A stretch of 64,000 nt of DNA. It comes from Rehmannia glutinosa (taxonomy: Eukaryota; Streptophyta; Magnoliopsida; Lamiales; Orobanchaceae). The notes below the pieces were generated by a model that saw only the letters and a list, made by a program, of their open reading frames with translations, was not told where the DNA came from and ran no database searches. Within the stretch, counting starts at the first letter, position 1; every line of letters starts with the position of its first letter. Position numbers and translations under genes: made by a program. Shown in pieces: positions 1 to 12,232 of this stretch. The stretch spans positions 13,338,284 through 13,402,283 of the forward strand of contig CM071931.1 in assembly GCA_016081115.2 (NCBI GenBank). The letters run 5' to 3'.

Positions 1-1876
1 GTCTCTGCATTGCACACCTTATAGACTCTTAAGATTTTCTTCAGCTTAGTATTGTTAGCCATATCAAGCAAAAGAGTGGGTTAAAGTGCTGCAGTAGAAA
101 ATCTTGTCTTGGTAAATTGGGTTTTTGCTGCAAATTGTAAGCACCTATACCAAAATCTTGGCTCTCAGCTAAACTCACCTTGAAGTTTGAAAGAGGAGAA
201 CTAAATGAAAAACAGATTTACTGATTTGTTGCATTTGGAGGTCATAAGAAGTCAATATAAGTTATAACCTTATTTGAGTAAGTGTCCGCAACACAAATAG
301 CATGTAATGAGTATTAAGTACATGGTGCATGTTTGAGATTCAAAGCCTATCTTTTACAAGAGGATGCCTTGCATAATTTGTACATAATGCAGCTGTAACC
401 CTATTCTTTTACAAGGAAGGATCCAATTCTGGGACAACCTACTTTATGCAGAGTCGAATGTGTTAGCATATTCTGAAATTAAACAGTATGATGTCTAAAT
501 TAAATGTGAAACAGACAATGGAGAAGTGCTAAATTGTTGAATTTTAAATTCATGTCTTACTTTCAAGAAAATGTTGAAGCACATGCACATCAAACAATTT
601 GAGGGGATACAACAATGCAATGGAAAGATGCAGGGGGAGGCTTGTGAGTCCATAGTTGTTAAAAACGCGCCTTGGGCGCAGCCCACAGCGCCTAGGCGCA
701 CCTGGGCGGGCCTTTTGGAGGCGTTCGGCGTGCACCTTTAACGCCTTGACTATTTCTTGGTTTTTCTTTTTAATGTTTTAAAGATTTTTCAAAGTTGCTA
801 CTTATTCTATGACACTTTTATTAGTTTTCTGTAGGATTTTTTGAAATTACATTAGACTAAAAAAGAAGTTAGGGCAGATTCTTTTTTCTATTCACGCTAC
901 AACCGAACAGAACAGCTCTGCCACCTCTGTCTTCGCGTCGCCGGAGCTGCGCCACCCTCCGGAGCCCAGTCACCCACGGCGGAGCTGCGCCACCGCCGGG
1001 CGAGCTAAGCCCATGTACTTTTTCCCTTTTTATGTTATTTCTTTTGCTTTGCTGAATTTTTCACTATAAAACGAGGGTTTATTACTTTATTTGTTTTAAT
1101 TCTTGTATTCTATAGCATTACTGATTTTTGTTATTACTCTATTTGCTGAATTTTGATTCTATAGTATTTAACTAGGGTTTTTAATTTACTATTTTTTTTG
1201 TTTTTTTTTTTTTTTTTATAATATCAGCATACTTGACAAATTTTAGATATTTTTTAATTTTTTTTATTATTATTTTTTGCGCCTCATGTGCAAAAGGCGC
1301 ACGCTTCGCCTTGCGCCTCAGGCTCCAGGAGGCTTTGCGCCTTTAATAACTGTGCTTGTGACAGACTTAAGCACTGGTAAATCATATCTAATTTTCAAAT
1401 ATATTTGAGCAACCAAGGCAAAAAGGACAAAAAGAAAATATAAGTAAATAAATAATTTCAAAAGCAATATGATGAGTTGGGTGGGGTTTAATATCAGTGT
1501 TCCACAATCTATGTCAATATCATATATTATGGCACTCTTTCTATTCCTTCATCTTTCTGTATTGGCATACATTGTACCAGCCAGCCAATACACAATACTC
1601 TTCTACTTGTTGGTCCCTAGTTCAGGTAAATAGATTGCCAATATCATGGTACAGCATTTTTTTTAATTGATGGCCAGAGTGAGTGCATTTCTACCTTCTC
1701 CTTTACATTTTCTTAATGAAATCTCAAGCATGTCCCCTGTTCATCTCGTAAGTACACACTTCATTGATTTCGATGATTTGTGAATAATTGAATTTTTTTT
1801 TCTTTTCTTTTGTGTGTGTGTGATAATCATCCTTTTTTTGTATTTATAGAGTTAATTTTCATGTCGTTGTTGTCAG
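1..1876 (+). other. EF-Ts 5' leader intron, 3' part (copy A)
   Basis: This stretch matches 35291-37170, which lies between a leader exon ending at 34988 (followed by GTAAAT) and an acceptor TTGTCAG just before the leader exon that contains the ATG. Here the acceptor is at 1871-1876 and the leader exon resumes at 1877. The donor is left of the window. The intron holds a hAT-like MITE at 651-1354 and otherwise T-rich sequence without a gene. Confidence 0.6.
641..1362. mobile_element. hAT-like MITE in EF-Ts leader intron (copy A)
   Basis: The element spans 651-1354. It starts CATAGTTGTTAAA and ends TTTAATAACTGTG, which are imperfect inverted repeats with the CA..TG ends of hAT elements. Flanks at 641-648 (CTTGTGAG) and 1355-1362 (CTTGTGAC) form an 8 bp target duplication with one mismatch. 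Both subterminal regions are rich in GCGCC/GGCGC motifs in opposite orientation. The core at about 895-1015 is GC-rich and exon-like, unlike its T-rich surroundings. There is no transposase. The same element is at 35941-36648, so it inserted before the copies diverged. Confidence 0.7.
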
Positions 1877-1904
1877 GTTTGGACTGTAAATCCATCGTAA
1901 TTGA

Positions 1905-4900
1905 ATGGGTTTCACACGAGGCATGAAGCGTCCCATTGAAATTCTATACAAAAGACTGAGTAGTCCAGTGAATTGTGGCCATGCTTATTCTACTTCTATA
2001 GCACGCAAGGGAATGTTATTTACTAGGTTTCCGGAAATAAATGCTGCTGGTTTTTCAAATTATTCCCATCAAGTCAATGATATCGGGATATGCTTCATTC
2101 GAACTTACTCTTCGGAAGTATCTGCATCTGAACAAATGAATCTCATAAAACAGCTGAGGAGAGAACCAGTGCTCCAATCAAGGAAGTGAAGTCCGCTCTT
2201 GTTGCTTGCAACTGGGATATTGGTGAGTTTGTGAATTTCCTTCTTTCTTTTCCAACTTTTAGATTTAGAAGTTGTGCATGCCTACTTGTATAATCATGAG
2301 CTCTGTTGGATTATTGCAGAGGCTGCACAGAAGGATTTGAGAAAAAGAGGGGTTGCTCTTGCATCAAAGAAGTCTTCTCGCACTGCTGCTGAGGGTTTGC
2401 TTGCGTTGGCGCAGAATCAAAAGAAGGCTGTTGTTGTCGAACTGAACTGTGAAACGGACTTTGTTGCCAGGAATGACATTTTTCAGTATTTGGTCGGTAT
2501 AAGATTTAATTCCTCCCTTCCGTGCTCAATTATTTCCTGTTGCCTAGATATTAGGTATTCGTCTTGAGCTTCATGGTTTCACCATAATGTACTATAAATT
2601 GTATTCCCTTTGTGATCCAATTCATTTTTCTTTGCTTCAATAATTTCTTGATCTATTCTCTGATATATACCTTGTCTGTGCAAAACTGCGAATCGTGTAG
2701 GCGTTATCTCTGGCAAAGACTGCTTTGCTGCTGGAAGGTTCTTCACAGGCTTCTGTAGCTATTCCAGTGGGTCCTGAGTCTCTGGGCGTGAGTAACTTTT
2801 CTTATTTTTGTCTGAAGAAGAGCGCTCAGTGTTTATTTCTTGAAAATGGTGTATCATTGTTTGTCTCAACTTCCTTATTTTTGGATTTATCTTCCCAGTG
2901 GCTTGGCTCTGACAATTCTCAATTTTCAATATATACATTTTGTGAATAAATCTTATGAACTTGTGAAAATCGTGCTATTTTCCTCGCGAGAGAATTTGCA
3001 GTTGTTTTCTGCCTCCTTGGAGGTTTAATTTTTGGTTCCTATGATGTTTTTTTCTTTTACAGGGTTTGAAGATGAATTTTGACCATCCTAAATTAAGTGG
3101 AGAGAGAACAGTAGAAAATGCAATTACAGAAGTTGCTGCAATGATGGGGGAGAATGTCAAACTTGGAGGGGGTTTACAATATCCGCACCTTCACATAGTG
3201 TCTTGTCTACCTATCTCCATACTAGTCCACAACCAGGTAACAAGAAATTAAAATTACATACAATGGCTATGTTTAAAATTCTTACATGCATGTCCTCTTA
3301 CACATATGAGGAACCAGTAAATGCACCTGTCCTCTGAAATGCATTGTTATTAAATAATATTGAACTTTTAACATGGTGCTGTTGGAAATTCAGGTATAGG
3401 ACGTATTGCTGGACTTTTATCGCTTGAGGTAGAGGATGAAGTTGCTTCATTGGATGCTGTCCAGCGTGTTGGATCAGAATTAGCAATGCATGTCGTAGCT
3501 GCAAAGCCATTATTCCTGACGAAGGAAGATGTTGCTTCTGATGCATTAGCCAATGAGCGTGATATTCTTAGGTCTCAGGTACTTGTTAGATATTTTTGGC
3601 GGTATGCAGAAAGTTCTAGAATTTGAACTTGAGCGTATGCACATGTCATCACTCTTTAGGAAACCCAATGGATTCTCATATGTTCTCGAGAAAAATACGA
3701 GAATATATTGTTGCTGTCTTACAAACACAATGAAATGGTGGCTGATTTTCTCTCTTTTTTGACATTATTGTTACTGTCTTACACAAAGTCTATGTTTGGT
3801 TACAAGATATCTTATTAGCTTTTACCTTAAACTTAATGGTATCCAAAAAATGTTTTTATGCCTTTCTTGGGTGTGAGCACGCTTGTTTTTCATTTTTTTT
3901 AAAAACTATTCTCTCCACATCATGGACCTTGTATATGTAGTTTTACTTAAAAGTTAATATGACATATTTACTTCTCTATGCCGCAACAAAACTGCTCTGT
4001 TTTTAATCCTTTTCAGGCAGAAAGTACAGGGAAGACTCAGATGGCTATAGATAAAATGGTTGAAGGTCGTCTAAGAAAGTATTACGAGGAAGTAGTTCTT
4101 CTGGAGCAAAAGTTTATCGTAGATGACACATTAAACATAAAGGTGTGAATTAGCCCTTGTGTTGAATGTTAATTTTCTTTTCTTTCTCTGTGGCTTTTAT
4201 CTCTGCCTTAATTTATTGATTCTAACTTCATGCTTATGAGGAGAATCCAATTGGCTGAACACTTTTCTCAAGTAAATCTGCACTCTTTCTCAGTAAGGAG
4301 CTGTTCTGATATATATACCTTTTAATGTGATGTAATAAAGCTAATGAAAAGGAGGATAATAGAGTAGAAATTACTGAAGCATTTAAAGCTTTATTCTCAT
4401 TTCAAGGCACTCTCAGCTGTTACTGTGGGGTTGCTGTAGCCTTATGTGATATTACAGGGTTGATGGTACTCATTACTGAATTATTGCTTTAGGTGTAAGT
4501 GTGACAGAATATTCAACCTTAAATTGTGCAGAATCTTGGTTGTTTGATGTCAAAATGGTGTGAGTAAATGGCTTTAAACCAATCATAATTACCAGTTCAC
4601 ACAGAACAACAATTTTGAGTGGGTTCTATTACCACCTGTCGTCCGATTTTCATTGATATTTTATGCCATTCTTGCAGACACTGTTAAATAATTTGTCCAA
4701 GGAGGTGGGATCCACTGTGAAAATTGGAAACTTTCTCAGAGTAGAAGTTGGAGAAGGACTTAAAAGGTGAAATCTGTTCACATTTGTTATTTTGTTGACA
4801 TTCTAATGCATATACCATTTATTTCTTTGAAGTTCATTGTAAATTTGTTTTGGTACTTGAAGATGTTTGTTTATCTTTACACAGGTTTCATATATTAAGA

Positions 4901-5771
4901 GGGATATATAGTTGGCTATCTGGGATAGAGTATATTAATCATTGTTTAATTACCTTTGATTAGATGTAAGACATTTTGAGTATGATATATAATTGGACCA
5001 TTATACTTTCATCACTAGTTATCTATATATATTCTCCTTTCTTTGCTCCCCCTCCCCCCCAATCTCTTTTTCTTTCCTCTTGTTCTTCACCTTCCATCAC
5101 CACGCCGCATGCAACTACCCACTAATTCTTTCATCATCTTCCTCTTCATTCCCACTGTTTTCTCCTTTGTCAATTTCATCTCCTTTTCCTCTTCTTCCTT
5201 CCTGCTGCTAGTCTCCTGCATGCCAAAGTCATCTCTGGCAGGAAATATTTTTCCTTATTACTCCCTGTTGGAATATAATTTTCCTTCCATTTTGAATGGC
5301 CACCCTCCGCTGCCAGAAAGTTTTCCATCAACTCTGCTGTCAGAGCTGTAATTAGATTCCAATGAGAGGCTGCATTGATTACATAATATTAATAGTTCCA
5401 CCAAAGGATTGGAAATGCAGCTTGCACTTGGCCTTCCTCGAAAGGATTGAGGGGCTGGATAACTAAAGTGTCTTTTTATGGAATTGAAACAACATAAATG
5501 TAGAGGGTTTTTAATATTTCGACTCTAATATTTTATATTTCCATCCCTCATAAGATACAGTGTCCTTCAAATACTCAAAGCTTGGCTTTATTTAAAGCCG
5601 AATTAGGTTGTTTGAGGTGAATTTGTTCGTGTTGTCTATTTTGCTTTTTATTACCTGCTTTTTGGTTTATGTGTATTTTTTGTCAAATTAGCAATGCTTG
5701 TTTTAACTTGCTTTCTTTATGACAGGCTTGAAGCAGTAAGTGGAACAGAACCTGTGTCTCAGGCTGCTTAA
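1905..5771 (+). CDS. Mitochondrial elongation factor Ts, copy A (two frameshifts)
   Basis: EF-Ts recharges EF-Tu by exchanging GDP for GTP during mitochondrial translation. Coding exons by GT-AG sites and homology to the EF-Ts family: 1905-2222, 2320-2492, 2701-2787, 3063-3236, 3394-3578, 4017-4142, 4678-4766, 5726-5771. The N-terminal ~70 residues are basic with an RTYSS motif, as in mitochondrial presequences. A UBA-like segment (about 77-117) follows, then the family signature CETDFVARND, whose Asp-Phe enters EF-Tu. The donor of intron 2 is GTCGGT. Compared with copy B, exon 1 lacks one G near 2160 and exon 4 lacks one T near 3175, each shifting the frame; exon 6 is intact here (126 nt) but 2 nt short in copy B. 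These single-base homopolymer losses look like sequence errors. A chloroplast EF-Ts is less likely, since plastid forms are much longer and carry S1 domains. Confidence 0.88.
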
Positions 5772-6453
5772 GGGCTGGGTAATTCTCTCCCTGATGAGAT
5801 CAATATATTATTGCAGACATTTGAGGCAACGGACATTTTGTTTAGTGTGACGGGCAAGCACAAGTCACTAACAATGAGAAGTTTAGGACCTTTATGCAGT
5901 GATTTCAAAGTGAAATTTTGGTTGTAGTACTTTATAAATTGCTCGACTTCAAGGAATTACAAATTCCCAGAAAATAATTAGAAGCTAGAATAATCACCCC
6001 TTTTTCCCGCATTCTCCACTTGCACTCTTATCGTCCTGGCTTAAGTAGAAATTAGCTCAGGCCACACACTTTCTGATACGGTAATTAGTTATTACACAAT
6101 TTCGAGGTAACGGATCTTTTGCGTTTGTGTGTGTACAAGTTATGGACAAAGAGAAAATGAGACTTTGCTGCAGTGGATGGATGAAGCCTGAAGGGTTTTT
6201 GGATTGAAAATTTGGATCATGTTATTTACTATATTGCTCGACTACAGGGATTTGATATATATGGTTTTTGCTGTGTATTATGTTCATCTGTGTTGTATTT
6301 GAGATCAAGGAATTTGTACTTAAAGAAAGGGGTAAGTACTTATTAGAAAGTTCCTAGTTTTGACTGATTGAAGACTTTTACTAAAATCATAACCTTAGTT
6401 TAGAATGTCTTGTTTGGGATCAAACTAGTATTCGATTAGTCCAATACTATGAT
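5772..6453 (+). other. EF-Ts 3' UTR and downstream spacer (copy A)
   Basis: This follows the EF-Ts TAA directly. It has no open frame of note and no transposon ends that I can define. The first few hundred bases are presumably 3' UTR; I see no single decisive polyadenylation signal. Confidence 0.45.
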
Positions 6454-6784
6454 GGTTTGGCTAAGTTTATTTGTAAGACTTAATAAGCTTCTAGATCTTA
6501 TAAGATATTTTTAGAGCTATTAAGATGTTTCATCTTATTTTAAAAATAAGTTGTTGAAGCGATTTGGATAAAATAAAATAAAAGAGCTTATAAGATGTTA
6601 GTAATGATATTTTTTTAATTAAAATGGCCAAAATGAAAATAGGATATCTTATTTTGAAAAAAGTTGGGATTCCTTATCTTTTTTAACAAGAGCTTATGAC
6701 ATTTTATTTTGGGAGCTTATAAAATTTTTTTTCAAAAAAAAATTAACACACTTTCAGAGAGCTTATAAGTTCAGCTAAATACCC
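6454..6784. mobile_element. MITE with GGTTTGGCTAAG / GGGTATTTAGCTGAAC ends (copy A)
   Basis: The left end GGTTTGGCTAAGTTTATTTG and the reverse complement of the right end (GGGTATTTAGCTGAACTTAT) form an imperfect terminal inverted repeat. Inside, CTTATAAG-type motifs recur in both orientations. It is about 330 bp and non-coding. I could not identify a clean target duplication, so the superfamily is uncertain. Its counterpart is 41750-42089. Confidence 0.5.
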
Positions 6785-6902
6785 TTTTAGTTTTAGGGAA
6801 CTTAGCAAAGCCTATATTGTTGCCTTAGATAAACCACAACGATGGTTGTTAATCACACTAATAGCTAAACTAGAGAACATGAGTAGGATATCCAAAACTC
6901 GG

Positions 6903-7064
6903 CATGAGATTTCTTATTTTATTTTGTGTGTTCCACTTTCTATGCTATTGTTGTGGATGATTGTAATAAGAAACATTTATTGTTGATATTTTAGATATAT
7001 ATATATAAATTTGCCTATCATCCACAATAATGGAAAATGAAATGGAACAAGAAGTGAAATAGGG
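6903..7064. repeat. Imperfect palindrome (copy A)
   Basis: The left arm contains TTGTGGATGATTG and the right arm TCATCCACAATAATGG. Outer sequence continues the pairing less well (GTTCCACTTTC against GAACAAGAAGTGAAA). The loop is an AT dinucleotide run that is shorter in copy B. It is MITE-like, but no target duplication is evident. Confidence 0.4.
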
Positions 7065-7136
7065 AATCTGATCCCCCAAAAACTCGCTATAGAAGAAAAA
7101 AGTCCCCTGGTGTATGTTTAACGAATAATATACTAA

Positions 7137-8303
7137 GGTTACGTTTGGTTGGGTGTAATGTGCTTGATATCAAGCATTTGATAATAAATCCATCACATTA
7201 AGTTGTTTGGTTGGGAAAGGAAAAGCCTATGAAATGAGCAAGGCCCGGTTTTTTATCATTCAAATTTCGTGATAGCCCATCCCACCTCCATGGAGGGATA
7301 CAATTTCAAGCTATATCAAATTGTTTGGGCCATTACATCAATGTCCTCATTTAAATAAGATAGGTCGTACCCACACCAAATGACTTTAGCCCACCAGTAC
7401 AACATTTATTTTTTCCTTCCTATCTCCCACGCTCGCACTCGTCTGTTGGCGGAGGTGAAACCCTAGCCACGTTGGTTACTCACTGATGCTCCGTTCAATT
7501 GGTGTGAAAGGTGAGATTCTTAACCCATCTTCGTGTCTTATTTTTAGCCTTTGAATTTGTTTGTTTTTTGATAGAGTGTAGTTATTGTAACTCAGTGTTC
7601 TTTATTATTAATGATTTTCTGTAAATAAATGCAAGTATATCTGATTTGTGATTCAGAGTTTCTAAAGACAAGTTTTTTTTATTACCAACTGGTTTTTGTA
7701 AAGTAGTAGCTGTTTTTTGTTGTTCTTTCTACACTAACCATGACTTTGAGCCTTTCACATATGCATTTTATGAGCAACTGTTCTCTTTTTCTTGGGGTAT
7801 AATTTGCAGTGCTCTATCTAAAATCGTGTCAAAAATTTCCACCAGAAGAGCTGAACTCTTCCTAATAATTGAGGAAACTTACCTCAGCGATGGTCATCTC
7901 CAAGCAAAGTTGAGAATTTTGGAGAATCTATACTAATTCACATATCGAAAATCGGTTTAAAGTTGGAGAAAATGGGCAAAAAAAAAATAAATTTATTGGT
8001 GGAATTTTGGAGAAACAACCTAAACTCTATAAAGTAGTCTAATTCACAATCAAGCTCATTCTATAGGTAAAATCGGTTTATTGTTAAATTATTTGGACAA
8101 AAAGGTAAAAAAAATTGATTAATAATACCGAAAATGGGCCAAACCAAACAAAATAAAATTTATTGGTGGACATCACTTAGCCTCAAAAGATTGTAACCAA
8201 ACAACTCTAAACTTATGGATAAAGTAGTCTTGATAGAATGGGAAAAATCCGCGGTTTATGGGATTTAATCAAGCTCATTCCTATAGCCCAATCAAAAAAA
8301 AAA
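7137..8303. mobile_element. Harbinger-like element (copy A, empty of the MITE)
   Basis: The left end GGTTACGTTTGGTTGGG follows TAA. In copy B the right end is the reverse complement of GACTGCGTTTGGTTGGG and is followed by TAA, which gives a 3 bp TAA target duplication as in PIF/Harbinger. Copy A's right end is degraded to an A run near 8290-8303, and 7920-8110 contains repeated, scrambled segments absent from copy B, so the consensus here is poor. The interior has an exon-like stretch (7430-7510) ending at a donor-like GTGAGAT and another after an acceptor-like TTTGCAG (near 7809). No transposase is seen. Confidence 0.55.
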
Positions 8304-8798
8304 AGTATGTGATTTATGGATAAACATTTTTATACGAAATGGAATATTTGTCCATCATCCGAGCATTTTGTGAATGATATGTTGGGTACAACAAACATGC
8401 CCAACATGCTAAAGATGATATTCCTAACTTGACCAAGTTCTTCGTGCCTCCCCTAACCTAAGCAAAGACCACCATGTTCTATAACTTTATTAATATGTTG
8501 AAATTCTTTCTAATTCTAAAAAGGATTTTTTTTTCTCTAAGTGAAAATGACTACTACATTACATTAAAAGTATTACTGATAGGCAATAGCTGATAAAACA
8601 GCAAATTTGGCAAAGCCAGACACATGCTAAAATGAAATTCTTAGATATACTTAAAAAGCCAGATCTAAAGTTTCATATTATAGATTGACAATTAATAAAA
8701 GAAATTATAGTTGGGTTCTTTTTTAACGGATCTCCAAACTCAAAGTCAGAGACACCGGAATATCATAGTGCACGTCTGGTTCATTTTCAGGTAAAAGT
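8304..8798. other. Non-coding spacer (copy A)
   Basis: AT-rich sequence without a gene-like frame or a recognisable element. It ends in AAAGT at 8794-8798, the left target duplication of the outer copia element. Confidence 0.4.
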
Positions 8799-9642
8799 TG
8801 TTGGGTAAAAATGAAGGTTTACTATTTCAGAAATGGCTATGTGTATGAATATTTGGCTTAGTCGAGGCCTGTATTAGATACAAACTCCGCAAAATGAAAA
8901 CACCCCGTATACAAGGTGCTTACGATTCGTCGCTCGTCTAAGATAATACAACTTTTCTTGAATTCTGACAGACTCGTAAACTCGAAACTATAGCGAACAA
9001 CAAAGAGTGTTTGAAACTTTCAAGCTTTGGAGGAACGAATGTCAATATGCTAAAATGCAAACGACTCGATTTAGGCTGATGATTTCGTAAAGTTTTTCGT
9101 ATGTAATTTCATCTGCAGGAGGTTCTTATTTATAGGCATCAGGTGCCCGTATGGAAAAATTATGTCTTTTGGCTCGAAAAGACATGTTTACAACGAACAG
9201 GTGCATCTTGTCGACCTTTTCGACGGCCGAACGACGACTGGCGCGCGACCGATGCGTGGATGCGAACGAAGTGACAAAGTTTTGACTTGACGAACGACCC
9301 GATGCACCGGTCGTGCGTCTGCCTATGCTTGGATGCGAAGCACTTCAGTTGGAAATTCTTTAATTAATTAATTAATTATTAATTTTAAAGGTTTTGGGTC
9401 CAAAAAGAATAAGGGCCTTGAAGTCCAAGCCCAAACCCAGGCCTAGGCCCATGACCCGGGTCGGGCCGGGCGGCCGGTGGTGGCGCGCGCGCGCGTATAT
9501 GTTTTGAACCAAATCCACAAGCATGTAGGTCCTCACCCCTTTAAAAACTTGGTGCCCCCAAGGGCCCAAACCCATAAGTCCAACTTGGGATTTATAAAGT
9601 GAGCAAACTTTGCTTCCTCTTCCTATGTGGGATGGAGCATTT
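8799..9642 (-). repeat. Outer copia LTR, left copy, first fragment (copy A)
   Basis: Matches 19293 to about 20147. It contains the LTR TATA-like TTTATAGG stretch in reverse (near 9130), a CG-rich tract (9205-9330), and a GC-rich frame at 9372-9575 that recurs in every LTR of this family and is not a gene. It is cut at CATTT (9638-9642) by the inner element and resumes at 17118. Confidence 0.8.
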
Positions 9643-10998
9643 TGTTTGATAAAATATTTTTATCATGATTTTGATGATTTTATTTTAAAGTGTTTTTACA
9701 CCAAAACAATGTTTAAAAATATTGTCCAAATACTCCCGATCGATTTAAAATATTTTTACCAATGTTTCAGAGTATTTATTGAAGTTTATTTTCGATAAAA
9801 ATTGGACAACACTTCTTTCTCGTGTTGGACCTACGCCCCTATAGGAGGAACCCGTGCACTGAAGTTGAGTTTTGAAACAAAAAAGAGACAAAGCAACTTT
9901 TCACTGAGGTCGACCGGTCGACCTGGACGTCGACCGGTGTGGTCGAACGGTTGACCAGTGCCTGAAGAGTTACATTCTTCTATGTATTATTTTTGCATTG
10001 AGCCCAACCAGTCCAACACAGGTGCGACCGGTTAGACCCCATAGAGATCGGTCGGAACCCATAGAGACCGTCGCCTGCCTAAAATATTCAGTGTTTTCTA
10101 TATTTTCTCATTTCTACGCGACTGGTCGCCCTATCATTTTGACAGCCAAATTCTAGCCGTTGACAACAGACAGTTCTTCCTTAATTTGTGGGATTGATTT
10201 CTAACAGCTATATTTTGATTTTAATTGTATTTTTCTGTAGATTTTCAATCCCCAAGAGGAGCTTATCCATGATCAATCATCTCCTATAAATAGATGAAGT
10301 TTTGGAGCAACAAGAAAAAAAAATATTGAGATACAACACAACAAGATACACTCAAGCAAATACTTGTTCTTTCATTTTCTATATTCTTGTTGTAATAGCC
10401 TAAGGTCTTACACTTTCACATCTTGAGGTCTAGGCTTGATTCTTGATTACACTTGCACTCAAAATTGTATTATTCATTATCGAGTTGTAATCTTGAATTT
10501 GTGGTCATTATTCAACACAAGATATTCTTGTGAGTGTTCTTGCGGTAAGAACACACTTGGGTGATCTAGGTGTTAGGTGCAAGAAGATTGTGGTAATCTT
10601 TTTATTGAAGAGTTTGGTGCTCTTTGAGGTGTTGAAGAATTTTGTGTTCTTCAAGATTGAAGATTCTGGTAATCTTCACAAGGTGCCGTTGAAGATTGTG
10701 GTAATCTTCAAGAGAGATTGTGGTGATCTCCAAAGAGATGTTGTAAGGTGATGTTGTATTAATTGTGGTAATTAATAAAATCCTTTTTTTCTTTTTGAAA
10801 TCCATCCCGGAGATACTGGGGTGGTAGAGAATTAGGCTCTAAGTGGGTTGAACCTCTATAAATCGACGTGTGTTATTTACTTCCCGTACATTCATACTTG
10901 TCTTGGCTTGTTTGATTCGAAAAAGAGGGCATAATCGAGAAAATAGAGATAATCTATTCACCCCTCCCTCTAGATTATCGTAGCCACTTGGACTTACA
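9643..10998 (+). repeat. Inner element 5' LTR (copy A)
   Basis: It starts TGTTTGATAAAAT and ends CTTACA. It holds a cluster of CGACCGGTCG-like palindromes (9820-10130), a TATA box TATAAATAG at 10285, and downstream imperfect copies of AAGATTGTGGTAATCTT (10577-10735). It ends with a conserved block including CCCTCCCTCTAGATTATCG. The CG-rich parts differ from copy B in a scrambled way, unlike the AT-rich parts. Confidence 0.85.
10285..10292 (+). promoter_or_regulatory. TATA box of inner element 5' LTR (copy A)
   Basis: TATAAATA followed by GATGAAG, about 150-450 bp downstream of the CGACCGGTCG cluster and upstream of the stem-repeat region. The same motif occurs in the 3' LTR (16410-16417). 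This fits the start of the retrotransposon transcript. Confidence 0.55.
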
Positions 10999-11000
10999 AG

Positions 11001-11011
11001 TGGTATCAAAG
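11001..11011 (+). other. Primer binding site (copy A)
   Basis: TGGTATCAAAG lies 2 nt after the 5' LTR. It resembles the TGGTATCAGAGC site complementary to initiator methionine tRNA used by most plant copia elements, with one mismatch in the first 11 bases. Confidence 0.65.
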
Positions 11012-11039
11012 ACAAACTCTTTGGCAAGCTCGTTCCACA

Positions 11040-12232
11040 TCGCGAGTAAAGAGGAACGATCATTGGCTACGAATGAAGTCTACCTTATCGGCACCTCCAC
11101 CAACAAGCCACCACTATTTGATTCCAAAAATTATACATTTTGGAAAGAAAGAATGAAATGTTATTTACAAAGTTGCGGGTTCGATATTTGGAGCATGGTC
11201 ATTAATGGAGAATCCATCCCAATGAAAGACACACCTCACACCTCCAAAGTCCTCAAGGAGCTCAATGATGAAGAGAAGAGAATCATCTCTTTAAATGGTA
11301 AAGCTCTTAATATTATGTATTGTTCACTAACATCTTGAATATGATCATATTCTAGGAATTCGATCGGCACACGAAATATAGGGAAAGTTAGAAGCTATCT
11401 ATGAAGTATATGCAAATGAAAGGAGCTATTCAAAAGCATCTACTTCTCAATTGGATACAACATCAAATCCAACAACATGGGATGGCTTCTTACAACTTCC
11501 GACGATGAAGAAGTCGAACAATGTCTTATGGTTATCGAAGAAGAAAACGAGGTACGCTTTAAACCTTCCACTTCTTATGATAATGAATTACACAATAATT
11601 ATAGTGATTTGCAAAATGATTTTGATGAGCTTCAAAATGAATTCCAAAGCTTACTCTTTAAATACAAAAATTTGAAAAAGGAATTCAATGTTTTGAAAAA
11701 TGATAAGGATAGTTTATTTACTTCCTATGAATCACTATCATGTGCTCACACCACCACACTTGATAAGGTTAGAATCCTTGAAAAGGAAAATAGTACTCTT
11801 GTTGAGGATATTAATTGCATGAAAAATGATTTACTAAAATTCAACTTGAGTACCAATAAAATGACTAAAATTGTTGATAGTAGTGATAATTTGAAACTAG
11901 GACTTGATTATAAGCTTAATGTTGTTAATCATATGAAAAAGAATCAAGTCTCTAAGCATATTGGTCATTATACTTCTAAAATTATTACTTGCTCTTATTG
12001 TAGTAAAAAGGGTCACACGGTTATTTCTTGTCGGGCTAGAAATAGCTCTAATTATTATTGGAGACCTAAAAATCTCAAAGCTAATCCCAAAGGACCCAAA
12101 CACTTGAGGGTACCACAAAACAATGTCATATTAGGTACCCGACGGAATAACAATCAAAGAAAATTCATACCGCTAAGAAAACATCAAATGACCATTTCAT
12201 TTGATCAAATAAGAAAGACAACATCACAATGA
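11040..12232 (+). pseudogene. Copia-type gag with zinc knuckle, broken (copy A)
   Basis: The first part (to about 11338) has the N-terminal copia gag signature FDSKNYTFWKERMKCYL. Typical UBN2-type gags continue for over 100 more residues, but here the frame passes quickly into DEEVEQCL, an acidic linker normally found after that domain, so the middle of the domain is deleted in both copies. A long coiled coil follows (about 11570-11830, rich in Leu, Asn, Lys, Glu), then a CCHC knuckle CSYCSKKGHTVISC (about 11990-12030). Stops lie between 11338 and 11476. Copy A lost 2 nt near 11334 and gained a base near 12210 relative to copy B. No clear ATG opens the frame. Confidence 0.75.

Noticed and set aside
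4993..5351. Frames of 72 and 102 codons in the last EF-Ts intron (also 40335-40644)
   Set aside because: CT-rich low-complexity intron DNA; the frames differ between copies because of single-base indels.
9372..9575. GC-rich minus-strand frame with GHQVFKGVRTYMLV, also at 19873-20163, 30340-30540 (+), 45575-45781 and 56096-56389
   Set aside because: It recurs at the same place in every LTR of the outer copia family and varies in frame; it is LTR sequence, not a gene.
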